A stretch of 64,000 nt of DNA. Source: G963422445 sp963422445. Its GTDB lineage: Bacteria > Pseudomonadota > Alphaproteobacteria > Thalassobaculales > Thalassobaculaceae. Location: positions 5,084,001-5,148,000 of the forward strand of contig OY729512.2 of the NCBI GenBank assembly GCA_963422445.2, given 5' to 3'. Positions within the stretch are counted from its first letter, which is position 1, and every line of letters starts with the position of its first letter. Positions 8,597 to 18,004 of the stretch are shown one piece after another. The notes beneath the pieces are model-generated. The model made no database searches and was not told the origin of the DNA. It worked only from the letters and a program-made list of their open reading frames with translations. The position numbers and the translations under genes are program-made.

Positions 8597-9421
8597 TCCT
8601 GATATTAGAGCATGAACGGTCGATTCACTAGGTTGAGTTAACAAAACAAAAATTAGGAATCGATAAAATTTGATGATTTTCTGATTAAATTTTTTGAATC
8701 AAAACTAACGAATTTGAACCAATTCTGAGCGGTATATTTCAAAAAAATATAACCAATTTATTAACAAAATTAACCGCTTATGCACGTAGGTCCGGTTGCG
8801 AGAGTTTGCCGCGAGAAGCTGACTCCTACCGGTCCATTTGGACGGTTTTCGATCAACATGTTGATCAAGACGGAGCCAAGTGTATAAGTGGTCAAAATTA
8901 TTGAATTTTCTATTTCAAATGACTGAAATCCCGGACACTCGCAGTTATAAGTCGCTGATCTGACCGAACAGTATCGAATCCCAAATAACATGGGTATGCT
9001 TAATCCGTTGAGTTGACCTGGCAAGTTTGGCAAGGGGAAGGCTTTCTCCTGTACGGGTGTCGGACTAGCGATCTTGTCGATGATCACGCTTTAGTCGGTC
9101 TTTCGATGGATGCAGTGTCTCGCAAGCGTGACGAGGCGACGGGCACGGTCCGGAAGCTATGAACCTGCAGACTATCGACCATGCGCTTGTTTGAACCTTG
9201 CTCTGCGCTATTCGACCAGCGGTGCAGCATGTCGGGCGATGCTGTTCACGAAGTTGGTCAATGAGCCCGCCAGGTACCCCGGCAGAATCTTCATCGGGGC
9301 GGCTGTGGACGACAACATACGTGCCTTTCAAGACATGCTGATTCTGGAAACTGACGGTTCAGTATTGTCCCGCACACAGGCCTGCCTATAATGCGCCGCT
9401 TTCGGTGTACGGGAGGATTCG
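8597..9421. other. Intergenic region, partly AT-rich, holding MITE2
   Basis: Apart from MITE2 I see no gene. From about 8605 to 8772 and 8893 to 9000 the DNA is strikingly AT-rich (runs such as AAATTTTTTGAATC) against a GC-rich genome, with stops in all frames. This suggests foreign or long non-functional DNA. From 9060 to 9400 base composition returns towards normal, but the short frames there lack codon character and ribosome sites. The purE promoter should lie near 9350-9410. Confidence 0.6.
8773..8892. mobile_element. MITE2, 120 bp, diverged IS1595-A derivative
   Basis: The left end ACCGCTTATGCACGTAGGTC continues GTTGCGAGAGTTTGCC, as in full IS1595-A. The right end, read back, is ACCACTTATACACTTGGCTC, a diverged version. 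An exact 8-bp duplication CAAAATTA flanks it (8765-8772 and 8893-8900). It contains a small palindrome (GATCAACATGTTGATC). It looks like an internally deleted IS1595-A, older than MITE1. Confidence 0.85.
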
Positions 9422-9928
9422 ATGATATGTTCGGATAGTGCCGATCCAGGTGTTGGCATTGTCATGGGGAGCCAATCCGACTGGCCAACCATGCGGCATG
9501 CCGCCGACATCCTGACGGAGCTCGGCATTCCGCATGAAACACGCATTATCTCGGCCCATCGCACGCCAAAACGCATGGCCGCATATGCTGAATCCGCCCG
9601 CAGCCGCGGGCTGTCCGTCATCATTGCCGGCGCCGGTGGTGCCGCTCATCTCCCCGGTATGCTGGCGGCACACACCACCCTGCCGGTTCTCGGCGTTCCG
9701 GTCGAAAGCCGCGCTTTAAAAGGCATGGACAGTCTGCTGTCTATCGTACAGATGCCGAAAGGCATCCCGGTCGGCACGCTGGCTATCGGCGTTTCCGGCG
9801 CAGCCAATGCCGCGTTGCTCGCTGCCGCCATCCTGTCGATACATGACAAGGATGTCGCGAAACAGCTCACCATGTGGCGTAAGTTGCAGAGCGATGCCGT
9901 GGCCAACGCGCCGGATCGCGAGTCGTGA
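9422..9928 (+). CDS. purE: N5-carboxyaminoimidazole ribonucleotide mutase PurE
   Basis: The 168-residue protein has the class I PurE motifs: VMGSQSDWPTM, ISAHRTPKRM, IIAGAGGAAHLPGM and GVPVESRALKGMDSLLSIVQ. It converts N5-CAIR to CAIR in purine synthesis. A GGGAGG ribosome site precedes the ATG. The next gene, purK, starts at a GTG overlapping this stop by 4 bases, so the two are translationally coupled, the usual arrangement. Confidence 0.96.
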   Translation: MICSDSADPGVGIVMGSQSDWPTMRHAADILTELGIPHETRIISAHRTPKRMAAYAESARSRGLSVIIAGAGGAAHLPGMLAAHTTLPVLGVPVESRALKGMDSLLSIVQMPKGIPVGTLAIGVSGAANAALLAAAILSIHDKDVAKQLTMWRKLQSDAVANAPDRES

Positions 9929-10998
9929 TCGTCACCTTGCCGCCAGGCAGTGTTATCGGAATTCTCGGCGGCGGCCAGTTGGGCAGGATGACGGCGCTTG
10001 CGGCTGCGCGTCTCGGCTTCTGTTGCCATATCTTTACCCCGACTGGCGACAATCCAGCCTGTAAGGTAACCGATCTTGCGACCATCGCGGCCTATGACGA
10101 CAAGGCAGCACTCGCGGCATTCGCCAGCCAGGTCGATGTCATAACCTACGAGTTCGAGAACATTCCGCTGGCCACAGGGCAATTCCTCACCAAGCGCCGT
10201 CCGATGTGCCCCAACATCGATGCCCTGGCCATCTCGCAGCACCGCGGGTCCGAAAAACGCTTCGCCGCTGACAATAATGTGCCCGTCGCCCCCTATCGCC
10301 TCGTCGGCTCACGCGGCGAACTGTCGGACGCAATCGCTGAAATCGGTCTGCCAGCCGTTCTGAAGACCTGCCGACTCGGCTATGACGGAAAGGGCCAGGT
10401 GATCCTGAGAACACCATCCGATCTCGACACCGCTTGGCATTCGCTCGCCAGCGACGATACCATTCTTGAAGGGTTTATTCCCTTCGAACGGGAGATCTCG
10501 GTCATCGTCGCCCGCGCAGCGGACGGCGCCACAAGGCCATACCCCGCAGTTGAAAACCGGCATGTCGACCATATTCTTGACACCACCATCGCCCCGGCCC
10601 CGGTTCGAGAGGCAACGGCCGCAACGGCACGCAACATGGCAGTCACACTGGCGAACGCCCTCGATCTGGTCGGCCTCCTGGCCGTCGAAATGTTCGTCTT
10701 GCCGGATGGCCAGGTGCTGATGAATGAAATTGCGCCACGACCGCATAACTCGGGACATTGGACCCAGGACGGCGCTGCCACATGCCAGTTCGAACAACTG
10801 GTTCGCGCCGTGACCGGACAACCCCTAGGCCCGCCCGATCTGATCGCGCCGACCGTCATGCGGAACCTGATCGGAGAGTCCGTCGCCGCATGGCCGTCAA
10901 TTCTTGCTGAGCCCGGCGTGCGCCTGCATCTCTACGGCAAGGTGGAAACCCGACCCGGACGCAAGATGGGACATGTCAACCGGGTCACCTTCGATTGA
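9925..10998 (+). CDS. purK: N5-carboxyaminoimidazole ribonucleotide synthase PurK
   Basis: The 357-residue ATP-grasp enzyme opens with PPGSVIGILGGGQLGRMTAL and contains the PurK signatures TYEFENIPL, LKTCRLGYDGKGQ, EGFIPFEREISVI and NEIAPRPHNSGHWT. It carboxylates AIR with ATP and bicarbonate to give N5-CAIR, the PurE substrate. It starts with GTG at 9925 in a GTGA overlap with purE. Convergent with the ThDP enzyme downstream. Confidence 0.96.
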   Translation: MIVTLPPGSVIGILGGGQLGRMTALAAARLGFCCHIFTPTGDNPACKVTDLATIAAYDDKAALAAFASQVDVITYEFENIPLATGQFLTKRRPMCPNIDALAISQHRGSEKRFAADNNVPVAPYRLVGSRGELSDAIAEIGLPAVLKTCRLGYDGKGQVILRTPSDLDTAWHSLASDDTILEGFIPFEREISVIVARAADGATRPYPAVENRHVDHILDTTIAPAPVREATAATARNMAVTLANALDLVGLLAVEMFVLPDGQVLMNEIAPRPHNSGHWTQDGAATCQFEQLVRAVTGQPLGPPDLIAPTVMRNLIGESVAAWPSILAEPGVRLHLYGKVETRPGRKMGHVNRVTFD

Positions 10999-11062
10999 CC
11001 GACGATCGCTCGGCAGTCCCTCCGGTCTGATTCCAGTCCACACCGGTCAGAGACCTTGGGGT

Positions 11063-12784
11063 TTACCGCCTGGTGTCAGCGGCCGCGACCTCGCTCATGA
11101 ACGGAGCCGCGACATCCGCATTGATCTTGCAGTCGAGGAAGATCGGCACTTCCGGTTTGGCGAGCAACGGCGCCAAGGCTTTAAGATCTTCCAGACGGCG
11201 GATAGTATGCGCGTCATAACCGAACGCTTCGGCTACCGGTGCAAAATCGACATCGGGAAACACCGACTTGGCGACCGGCAATTGCCGAAGACGAAGAAAA
11301 TGCAGTTCGGCGCCATAGGCACAGTCGTTCATCAGGACGATGATCAATGGCAGATCCTCGCGAACCACAGTCTCGAGTTCACCGAGCGTCATCAGAAACC
11401 CGCCATCGCCGACCACGAACACCGTCGGAATGTCCGGCCGTGCCCGGGCAAAGCCCAAGGCCGCCCCGAAACCAAGGCCGATCGAGGCAAAGTCGTTGGT
11501 CATCTTGAAATGCGCCGGACCAGGCACCGACAGGTAGGGAACGACGCCGAGGAAGTTGCCGGCATCGTAAACCATGTTCCGCATCTCCGGCAGCAACCGG
11601 TTCAAATGGACGCCCACAGATCGTGGGTCTACCGTTCGGGCTGTATTGGCCGGCTGGAAGTCTTCCGCGATCGTGAAGGCCTCGATCGTCGCCAGATTTT
11701 CCTGCGCGTGGAACGGTTTGTCGGCCTCCGGGCGATCGGGAACCTTTGCGAGCAGCTGTTCGGAAGCCAATCTGGCATCGCCTACGACAGCGACATCCGC
11801 CGTCGTCCAGCGGCCGATATTGGCCCGCACGGCATCGATCTGGATTAGCGGCACAGCTGGCAGGGAGTCTCCGAAGCTCATGGTCAGGATGTTGAGGCCC
11901 GCACCGACAACAAGAACGCAATCAGCCTCATTGGCCATGCGCCGGGCCAGGGAATGCGAGAACGAACCGATGATGCCGATATCGAACCGATGTCCAAGAA
12001 ACATGTCTTTGCCCTTAGCCGTAGTCGCGAGCAAGGCGCCGGTCTTCTCGGCCAGAGCGATCAGGGTGTCGCGCGCGCCAGCCTTGTGGGCGCCATATCC
12101 GGCCAGAATCAGCGGTTTCCGCGCTTGCGCCAAAACTCCGGCTGCAACTGCCACGGATTGTTCACTGGCCGGTTCGGCCAAGCGTGGTGGGGCCGGTTCG
12201 GCATCGATCGGATTCGGTGCAGGATCGTCGACCTGGATATCGATCTCGGCAAGCTGAACATTGACCGGCAACAGCAACGCAACGGTCGCGCCGTGACGCG
12301 CAGCCGCGGCAGCATCGGCGAGGGACTGGCGGGCGGCTTCAGCGCTGCTCGGCACAAAAGTACGGATACCCGCGGCTTTCAGCACGCCGACGGCATCAAG
12401 CCCCTTGTAGTCGGGGCCCTGAGAATTCAAAGCACCGCCGGACAAAGGCGCTTCACCATATATGAGGAGTACCGGGTTTCCGGTGCGACTGGCGAATGAA
12501 GCGCCATGAAGACCGTTGGCTAGAGCAGGGCCGCGTCCGACACAGACGACGGCGAGCCGTCCGGTTGCAGCCGCATACCCATCGGCCATGGTGATTGCGA
12601 TATTCTCGTGCCGAGCGCCAAGGAACTTGATGCCGACCACATCCAGTGTCACGCCAAAATGGGCTGTATCGTCGCTCATCAGCCCAAACACGGTATCGAC
12701 GCCCATGGCCTTTATATCCTCGGCCAGTATCTGATACGCAGGAATCCTGCGCGTCCCGAAGTCAATTTCTTGCTGTACTGTCAT
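11063..12784 (-). CDS. Thiamine-diphosphate-dependent enzyme (acetolactate synthase-like)
   Basis: The 573-residue protein has the three-domain layout of the ThDP family. The N-terminal PYR domain has the catalytic glutamate in LGARHENIAITMADGYA. A central domain follows (about 205-340). The C-terminal PP domain has the GDG motif in VFVVGDGGFLMTLGELETVV followed by LMNDCAYG. The ATG is preceded by GGGAGG. It resembles acetolactate synthase or benzoylformate decarboxylase-type enzymes, but no regulatory subunit is adjacent and the substrate cannot be set. An ISNCY/IS4-like element lies 90 bases upstream and may affect its promoter. Confidence 0.85.
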   Translation of the reverse strand: MTVQQEIDFGTRRIPAYQILAEDIKAMGVDTVFGLMSDDTAHFGVTLDVVGIKFLGARHENIAITMADGYAAATGRLAVVCVGRGPALANGLHGASFASRTGNPVLLIYGEAPLSGGALNSQGPDYKGLDAVGVLKAAGIRTFVPSSAEAARQSLADAAAAARHGATVALLLPVNVQLAEIDIQVDDPAPNPIDAEPAPPRLAEPASEQSVAVAAGVLAQARKPLILAGYGAHKAGARDTLIALAEKTGALLATTAKGKDMFLGHRFDIGIIGSFSHSLARRMANEADCVLVVGAGLNILTMSFGDSLPAVPLIQIDAVRANIGRWTTADVAVVGDARLASEQLLAKVPDRPEADKPFHAQENLATIEAFTIAEDFQPANTARTVDPRSVGVHLNRLLPEMRNMVYDAGNFLGVVPYLSVPGPAHFKMTNDFASIGLGFGAALGFARARPDIPTVFVVGDGGFLMTLGELETVVREDLPLIIVLMNDCAYGAELHFLRLRQLPVAKSVFPDVDFAPVAEAFGYDAHTIRRLEDLKALAPLLAKPEVPIFLDCKINADVAAPFMSEVAAADTRR

Positions 12785-12874
12785 CAGACTGGCCTCCCGG
12801 GTGCATCATCAGGGGATTGAACTTTCCAAGCGTAAGGCCCGAACCGTGGTCTGTCGAGCGAAACAGCAGCGGAA

Positions 12875-14330
12875 CAGCAATTCTCCTTATGGCGTTTTTC
12901 GTTGCATTGCGGCCTTTCGTGTTGGTTTTTTGGCGGTTCTGCGGTTGGAGGGATGGGCTTGGCGCGGGGGCCGGGGATCAGGCGTTTGCGGGAGGGGGGA
13001 GGCCCGTGATGACGGTTTTCATGAGGACTGCCCATGACGCGAAGACATGGTAGGCGGTGATCGTGCGGATGTGCTCGAACAGGCGTCTTCGGGCTCCGAG
13101 TGCGTGCCGCGCCCGCCGCCAGGACGCTTCGATCAGGTCGCAGGCCGTGTGCAGGGCGAAGGCCAGCAGATTGAGCACGACCAGGATGCTGGCCAGGGTC
13201 TGGCTGCCATGCCCGAAATTGTGTTCGAGGTTGTAGCCGTTGGTCTTCAGGACGTTGAAGGTCTCGTTCTCGATCTTCCAGCGGGCACGCCCGCAGGCGG
13301 CGATGTCGGCGGCGGTGTCTCGCGTGACGGCAAGGTCGGTGACGAAGCTGTTGCGGTAGGTCACCTTGCCGTCGGGCTTGGCGATCTCGACCTCCAGCCA
13401 GTTGACGGCGAGCGCGTCGGCGCCGTCGCGCAGCGGCACGCCATTCATCCAGCGATAGCGCTGGCGGCGCCTGGCCGCGCCCCTGCCCACGGTCTGGCAC
13501 ACCTCGTCCAGCACGACGCCATGGGTGTATTCGCTCAACGTCTTGTGGCTGGACGGCTTGCACACGAAGATGAAGCTCCCGCCCGCGGCGCGCACCGCCT
13601 CGCAGATCGGCTGGCGGGAATAGAGATCGTCGCCCAGATAGACCGGTCTCAGCCCGGCCACACAAGGCCCCAGGCGGGCCAGCCAGCGCTGCGCCGCGCG
13701 GCTCTCGCAGTCCTGCTTCGCCGAGCCGTCTTGCGGGCGCACGAACTCCGGCGCCAGAGGCAAGGCGCGGCGCTGCCCCGGCGCCACCAGAGCGGCGCCG
13801 ACAAAGCTGTGGAAATACTCCACCTCCTCGCCCCGCCGGCGCGTCGAGCAGTGCGCGCAGTGGATCGTGCCGGAACGGAAAGGCTCCGAGCCGTCCAGCG
13901 CGATCAACACCCGATCGTCCAGGCAGCGCAGACCCGACAAGGCACCGGCGCCATCCAGGTCATCGACAAGCGCCGAAAACACCGCGTCGAAATGATCCGT
14001 CGGCGCCCCATCCAGCATCCGCCGGATATGGCTGTCGCACGGAACCCGCTCCATGCCGAACAGCGTCCCGGCGTTCGAAGCGCCGCGCTGCGCCGACAGC
14101 AGGCGCTGATGCGCCAGAAACGACGGGCTCTGCACGAAAAACACCGAAAACGCCGCAAGCCCGATGTCTCTCATGGTATAGCGCCTGTTGCTTCCCGAGC
14201 GCTTGTCGGGCAACGCCGCGCACCGCTTCCCCACCACTTCTATATATCGTTCAAGACGCTTCATACAACAGCTTGAATCACATCTCCAAGCCTTTGAAAA
14301 CCCCCGATAACTCCAAAAGGAGAATTGCTG
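12875..14330 (-). mobile_element. ISNCY/IS4-like element, copy 2 (complete)
   Basis: A 1456-bp element with terminal inverted repeats CAGCAATTCTCCTT (12875-12888; reverse complement at 14317-14330). An exact 9-bp duplication GCAGCGGAA flanks it (12866-12874 and 14331-14339), showing a clean and probably recent insertion. It encodes one transposase. The partial copy at 1-304 has the same end. Confidence 0.93.
12978..14264 (-). CDS. DDE transposase of the ISNCY/IS4-like element
   Basis: I place the start at MKRLERYIEVVGKRC (ATG 14262-14264), because the longer open frame would begin outside the element's terminal repeat. That gives about 428 residues. Motifs include LIALDGSEPF, IHCAHCSTRRRG, LPLAPEFVRPQDG, YLGDDLYSRQPIC, CKPSSHKTLSEY and the C-terminal RARWKIENETFNVLKTNGYN, where the acidic triad of IS4-type enzymes is expected. 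No frameshift seen, so it may be active. The C-terminus matches the truncated copy at 2-202. Confidence 0.85.
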   Translation of the reverse strand: MKRLERYIEVVGKRCAALPDKRSGSNRRYTMRDIGLAAFSVFFVQSPSFLAHQRLLSAQRGASNAGTLFGMERVPCDSHIRRMLDGAPTDHFDAVFSALVDDLDGAGALSGLRCLDDRVLIALDGSEPFRSGTIHCAHCSTRRRGEEVEYFHSFVGAALVAPGQRRALPLAPEFVRPQDGSAKQDCESRAAQRWLARLGPCVAGLRPVYLGDDLYSRQPICEAVRAAGGSFIFVCKPSSHKTLSEYTHGVVLDEVCQTVGRGAARRRQRYRWMNGVPLRDGADALAVNWLEVEIAKPDGKVTYRNSFVTDLAVTRDTAADIAACGRARWKIENETFNVLKTNGYNLEHNFGHGSQTLASILVVLNLLAFALHTACDLIEASWRRARHALGARRRLFEHIRTITAYHVFASWAVLMKTVITGLPPPANA

Positions 14331-14442
14331 GCAGCGGAACGGCCCGGTTGCGACGAAGACATCATTGTTGCTCGATTCAAATTCCAATGTGTTCAACCGG
14401 TGTTGCAATGCCTCTAATGAATGCGTCTATTGACAGGCGATA

Positions 14443-14893
14443 TTGCGGAACGATGCGATAAGTACTGTTCTTGACAAAGTGACGAGTGAAACGATCGATG
14501 CGCAATATGTTCAACGACGTGTCGATGACTATGAAGAACGTCCGAACAGCCTGTACGCGATGATCGGAGACTCGCTACCTGGCGGATGGGAAGCCGTCAG
14601 GGAACGCCAGTTGTCATGCACGAGAAGTTCATGCGCAAGCGTCGGCATCCCGGCGCAGCGGATGCCGACGCTTGCGCTCCTTAACCGATCAGGCGACTCG
14701 ACTGAACTCGAACCGGATGGGCTGTGGATCCTCGGCACCAACAGGCGGGTTGATCTCAAGTGCAACGAGTGCTGATATATCATACGACATGGCCGAAAAT
14801 TTCGCGCGGCCCATTTGGCAGGCTGTACGATCCGACCGACGTAGCGAGCGTGAGACCGTCACGCGTGAATGGCTAAAGCGTATCCTTCAGTGA
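14443..14893 (+). pseudogene. Decayed hypothetical gene, first of an overlapping pair
   Basis: Coding character moves between frames: VDDYEERPNSLYAMIGDSLP (14523 on), then VVMHEKFMRKR in another frame, then RMPTLALLNRSGD with LEPDGLWILGTNRRVDLK, and finally MAENFARPIWQAV with REWLKRILQ ending at the TGA 14891-14893. Several small indels break one original protein of roughly 150 residues. The GTG of the next gene overlaps its stop by 4 bases, so the two were an operon. The family has no assigned function that I know. Confidence 0.65.
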
Positions 14894-15290
14894 GCGACCT
14901 TTCCGCCATCGCTGCATTGTATGAACAAGTCGACAATCATCTCCAAGCGTCGGCGATACGGCAGAAATGGTCGGCGAGGCAGCGATAGAAGATTGTATCA
15001 CATGCAAGCGGCTCATCAACGACCAGGCCTACTTTGTGCTGGCTTGGGGTCAGCTGGAGGCAGATATCGACAAGGCCTGCCGCCATCTTTCTGGCTTGAG
15101 TTTTGAGAACCGCATGACACTGGTCCCCGAAAAAGGTAGCGGCGATTGAAATAGGGATAGACAGCTTTACAATATCCGCAACCAGATTGCTTACGGTACG
15201 CTTCTGTTCGGACGTATTGATGTCTCGAACATGATCAAGGATCTCTTTCGTATCCAGTATTCGTTGGCGCGAAATTATTTGAAGCTAATT
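14890..15290 (+). pseudogene. Decayed HEPN-like gene, second of an overlapping pair
   Basis: Starting at the GTG at 14890 it reads SDLSAIAALYEQVDNHLQAS, is frameshifted near 14980, then gives LINDQAYFVLAWGQLEADID and SGLSFENRMTLVPEKGSGD. An in-frame TGA (15147-15149) follows, where tryptophan would fit, and then NRDRQLYNIRNQIAYGTLL and IKDLFRIQYSLARN. The RNQIAYG segment resembles the HEPN RNase signature R-x4-H with the histidine changed to tyrosine. HEPN assignment is my inference. The frame stays open to 15593 but its later part lacks convincing character. Confidence 0.55.
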
Positions 15291-15593
15291 GTTTGGCGGA
15301 AACGTAGAGAAAATTATCGTTTCAGGACGCGATGTCTTCACGGTGTCGCTTTGGCACGCAAGCGGGACCTGCTGACCCTGCGGCCTGATCGTACAATTCA
15401 ACCATGGGATAGCGTCATCTCTAGTGAGGTTGAGCGATTTCAGTTGCACCGATTCGGTTTTGAGTCACTCTTCGACATAGTTGGTGTTGAGCACGTCTCG
15501 GACCTTGATCTCGGTTGTACTTGTTCACATGTTATTGAAAGCAATGGCAAGGCTCTGGAGCGGTTTGCAAGTCCGGTCTTACTGGTCCGCTGA

Positions 15594-15916
15594 ACAGTCA
15601 ACGCACGACAAAGTTCCATTTCGAAATTCCGGCAGGGTCGTAAGCCACTGTTATCGCAACAGCACAGAGCCGACAAGACGGTGTTGCTAGAGGTATTGCC
15701 AAGCTAGCAGTTGGCAGTCGTTGATTCCGCCGTTGTCCGCCAAGATACAGTGCGTGTCGATACAGGAATGGTGTTCCAGGTTGTTTGTTCCATTGCGGTT
15801 GAACGTCTGCCCCGGTTATCGTAAACTGGTTTTGGAATCCGCAACAGGATTGACGGTCAACCACGGCAAGATACCGTGATTCACGAATCGTTGCCACCCA
15901 AAAAAGAGGGATCCCG
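15594..15916. other. Intergenic region with no recognisable gene
   Basis: Short frames on both strands lack ribosome sites and family signals. The region probably carries the promoter of the downstream PhyH-type gene and the worn 3' end of the decayed HEPN-like locus. Nothing else is seen. Confidence 0.5.
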
Positions 15917-16714
15917 ATGCTAACGGATTCCGAAATCGAAACCTATCACTATGACGGTTACGTCATTCCGGCGAGCTTTCGCCTTGCCGACGTCGAACTG
16001 GAGATCCTGCGCTGCGCAGTGGATCGAATCCTTGCTGACAATCCGCACATGCCGCCTGACCGCCTGATCAATACGCATCTGAACAGTGGTCAGCCTTATC
16101 GATTGAAAGGACAGCAAGCGATTGCCCGCATCGTTCATGACCCGCGTATTCTCGCTATGACCGCTGCCGTGATGGGTGAGGATCTGGTCCTTCTGTTCAC
16201 GCATCTGTTCTGCAAGACCGCAGGGAGCACGCGAATCGTCCCGTGGCACCAGGATGGCCCGTTCTGGCCGATCAGTCCGCTCGCCTCGTGCACTGTCTGG
16301 CTGGCGCTTGACAAGGTCGATGCTGGAAACGGGGCAATGCGCGTCATCCCGGGCAGTCATCGCGGCATAACTCACGAGCATGATCTTGTCGGCGACTCAA
16401 ATTCGACATTGAACCGCCAGATCCCGATTAACGCCATTAATGAAGACGAGGCCCGGACCATTGAGCTCGAACCTGGTCAAGTGTCACTGCACGATATCGG
16501 TATTGTTCATGGTTCGGCGGCAAACACCTCGAAGCGACGCCGTGCGGGCCTGGCAATACGCTACATGCCGGCAACCAGCGCGGTTCATCGCGAGATGCCG
16601 AACGCAGCAGCGGATTGGAGCGTGATGCCGGTGGAGCTGGTCCGTGGCTGTAACCGAAATCCGGAAACCGATTTCACACTTGGTGATTTTGGCGACCCTT
16701 GGCCGAACGACTGA
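15917..16714 (+). CDS. Phytanoyl-CoA dioxygenase (PhyH) family oxygenase
   Basis: The 265-residue protein is a non-haem Fe(II)/2-oxoglutarate oxygenase. The metal-binding HxD is in VPWHQDGPFWPI (about residue 112). The distal histidine is in SLHDIGIVHGSAANTS (about 195), followed by RRRAGLAIRYMP with the arginine that holds 2-oxoglutarate. The ATG follows a GAGGGATCCCG ribosome site. Family members hydroxylate varied small molecules; substrate unknown. It converges with an MFS transporter 37 bases away. A second PhyH protein is at 59193-60050. Confidence 0.88.
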   Translation: MLTDSEIETYHYDGYVIPASFRLADVELEILRCAVDRILADNPHMPPDRLINTHLNSGQPYRLKGQQAIARIVHDPRILAMTAAVMGEDLVLLFTHLFCKTAGSTRIVPWHQDGPFWPISPLASCTVWLALDKVDAGNGAMRVIPGSHRGITHEHDLVGDSNSTLNRQIPINAINEDEARTIELEPGQVSLHDIGIVHGSAANTSKRRRAGLAIRYMPATSAVHREMPNAAADWSVMPVELVRGCNRNPETDFTLGDFGDPWPND

Positions 16715-16750
16715 CCGCAAGCTCTCCGGCCAATCCTCCTGTCAACGCCA

Positions 16751-18004
16751 TCAGCGAAAAATCCGCAACCGCCGCGGCCGGAACAACATGGCCAGTAACA
16801 GACATCCCGAAACGGCGTAGACGCCGCTGGCTGCCGAAACCGTTTCGACATCGACACCCTCGTCGATCAACCATCCGAACACCGCGGGTCCGAGAGCGCT
16901 CGAGATAACCTGCAAGCCTGCGACCATCGCCTTGATGCCACCGAGATGCAGGACGCCATAGAGTTCGGCCCACACTGTCGCGATGATTATCGCACCCGCT
17001 CCACCTGAGATCCCGGCAAGAGCCATGAATGCCACAACTGTCAACGGTGCGTCGAATCCCGCTATCACGAAGGTCGCGGCCGCTAACGGCAGCATGTAGT
17101 AGGGTGTCAACCTAATTGCACCGACACGGTCAACGAGGATGCCCGTCACCACCGACATTCCAACCTGGCAGACACTATAAATCACAAAGGACGACGCATA
17201 GAGCGACAACGCCCAGCCCTTGCTCTCCACAAGGTGGACCTGGTGAAGATTGAGACCGGTGACTATGAAGGCTGGAGCTAGCAATGCCGGCATGGCAAGG
17301 ATGAATCGGCTGTCACGCAACACCTGAAGGCGAGTCCACTGCCGCTGTGCCGCACCCGATAATCGACCTCTCGCAGCGCCCGCGCGTTCAAGAAATGCCA
17401 CATGCCGAGCACCATGTCCCTTGAGAAGAACAAGCAGGATCGGCGCGAGCAGAACGATCAGCGCGGCGGCGCTGAACATCCAGATGTCCCGCCACGGCAT
17501 CGTCCCAGTATCGCGCAGCAAAACCGACGCAACAGGAAACAGGGCCTGACCGCTTGGAAACCCGAGCGCGGCGATGCTGACGGCCCGGCCACGGGCGTTT
17601 TCGGTGAAATACCGTGCCATGGAGACCGTTGCGGCCTGGCTCAACAGCCCCTGCCCGGCAAGACGCAGAAGAAATATCGCGACCGTCAACATGATGACGC
17701 CCTCGGCAAGCGACAGGGCGAGACACGCCGTTGCGATCGCGGCGCATAGCACGACAGCATAGAGTCGAAGATCCACGATATCGATGATTCGACCGACCCA
17801 GATGATCAACAGTCCGCTGGTCACGGTGCCGATCGCGTAGAGTGTTCCGAAATCGCCGTGGCTGAGACCGAATTCATTTCGGATTTCGCCGCTGAACATC
17901 GCGATATAGAAAGTCTGGCCGAAGGTCGACGCCAGAGCCATGACAAAACCGAATGCCAGGAATCGGGAATTGGATGCGAGAAACTGGATGTACTGTACTG
18001 ACAT
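16751..18004 (-). CDS. Major facilitator superfamily transporter
   Basis: The 417-residue protein shows about 12 hydrophobic segments with the MFS loop pattern: GLLIIWVGRIIDIVDLR between helices 2 and 3, GRAVSIAALGFPSGQALFPV in the first half, and VTGILVDRVGAIRLTPYY at the matching position of the second half. It is a secondary transporter of unknown substrate, predicted in the inner membrane. Convergent with the PhyH gene. Length is normal. Confidence 0.88.
   Translation of the reverse strand: MSVQYIQFLASNSRFLAFGFVMALASTFGQTFYIAMFSGEIRNEFGLSHGDFGTLYAIGTVTSGLLIIWVGRIIDIVDLRLYAVVLCAAIATACLALSLAEGVIMLTVAIFLLRLAGQGLLSQAATVSMARYFTENARGRAVSIAALGFPSGQALFPVASVLLRDTGTMPWRDIWMFSAAALIVLLAPILLVLLKGHGARHVAFLERAGAARGRLSGAAQRQWTRLQVLRDSRFILAMPALLAPAFIVTGLNLHQVHLVESKGWALSLYASSFVIYSVCQVGMSVVTGILVDRVGAIRLTPYYMLPLAAATFVIAGFDAPLTVVAFMALAGISGGAGAIIIATVWAELYGVLHLGGIKAMVAGLQVISSALGPAVFGWLIDEGVDVETVSAASGVYAVSGCLLLAMLFRPRRLRIFR

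Larger units (their letters stand above)
7182..8607 (+). pseudogene. Broken hypothetical gene, split by IS1595-B and MITE1
   Basis: A frame open from about 7182 reads LDDIIPNHIIVDMDYETLEV, then TRCDYLLFAEDVHTIRLVSI and ELKSKRSIAVEEWRENSG up to 7410. If IS1595-B (7411-8442 plus its 8-bp duplication) and MITE1 (8486-8596 plus duplication) are removed, the same frame continues as TVSNSHMIFPTNPCAILFPD to a stop near 8607. So both elements landed in one pre-existing gene. Its 5' end is missing next to IS1595-A. The family is not recognised; the CDYL...ELK pattern recalls nuclease-like or restriction-associated hypotheticals, but that is a weak impression. Confidence 0.6.

Noticed and set aside
9065..9331. 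88-codon minus-strand frame
   Set aside because: No ribosome site, no codon character, no recognised domain.
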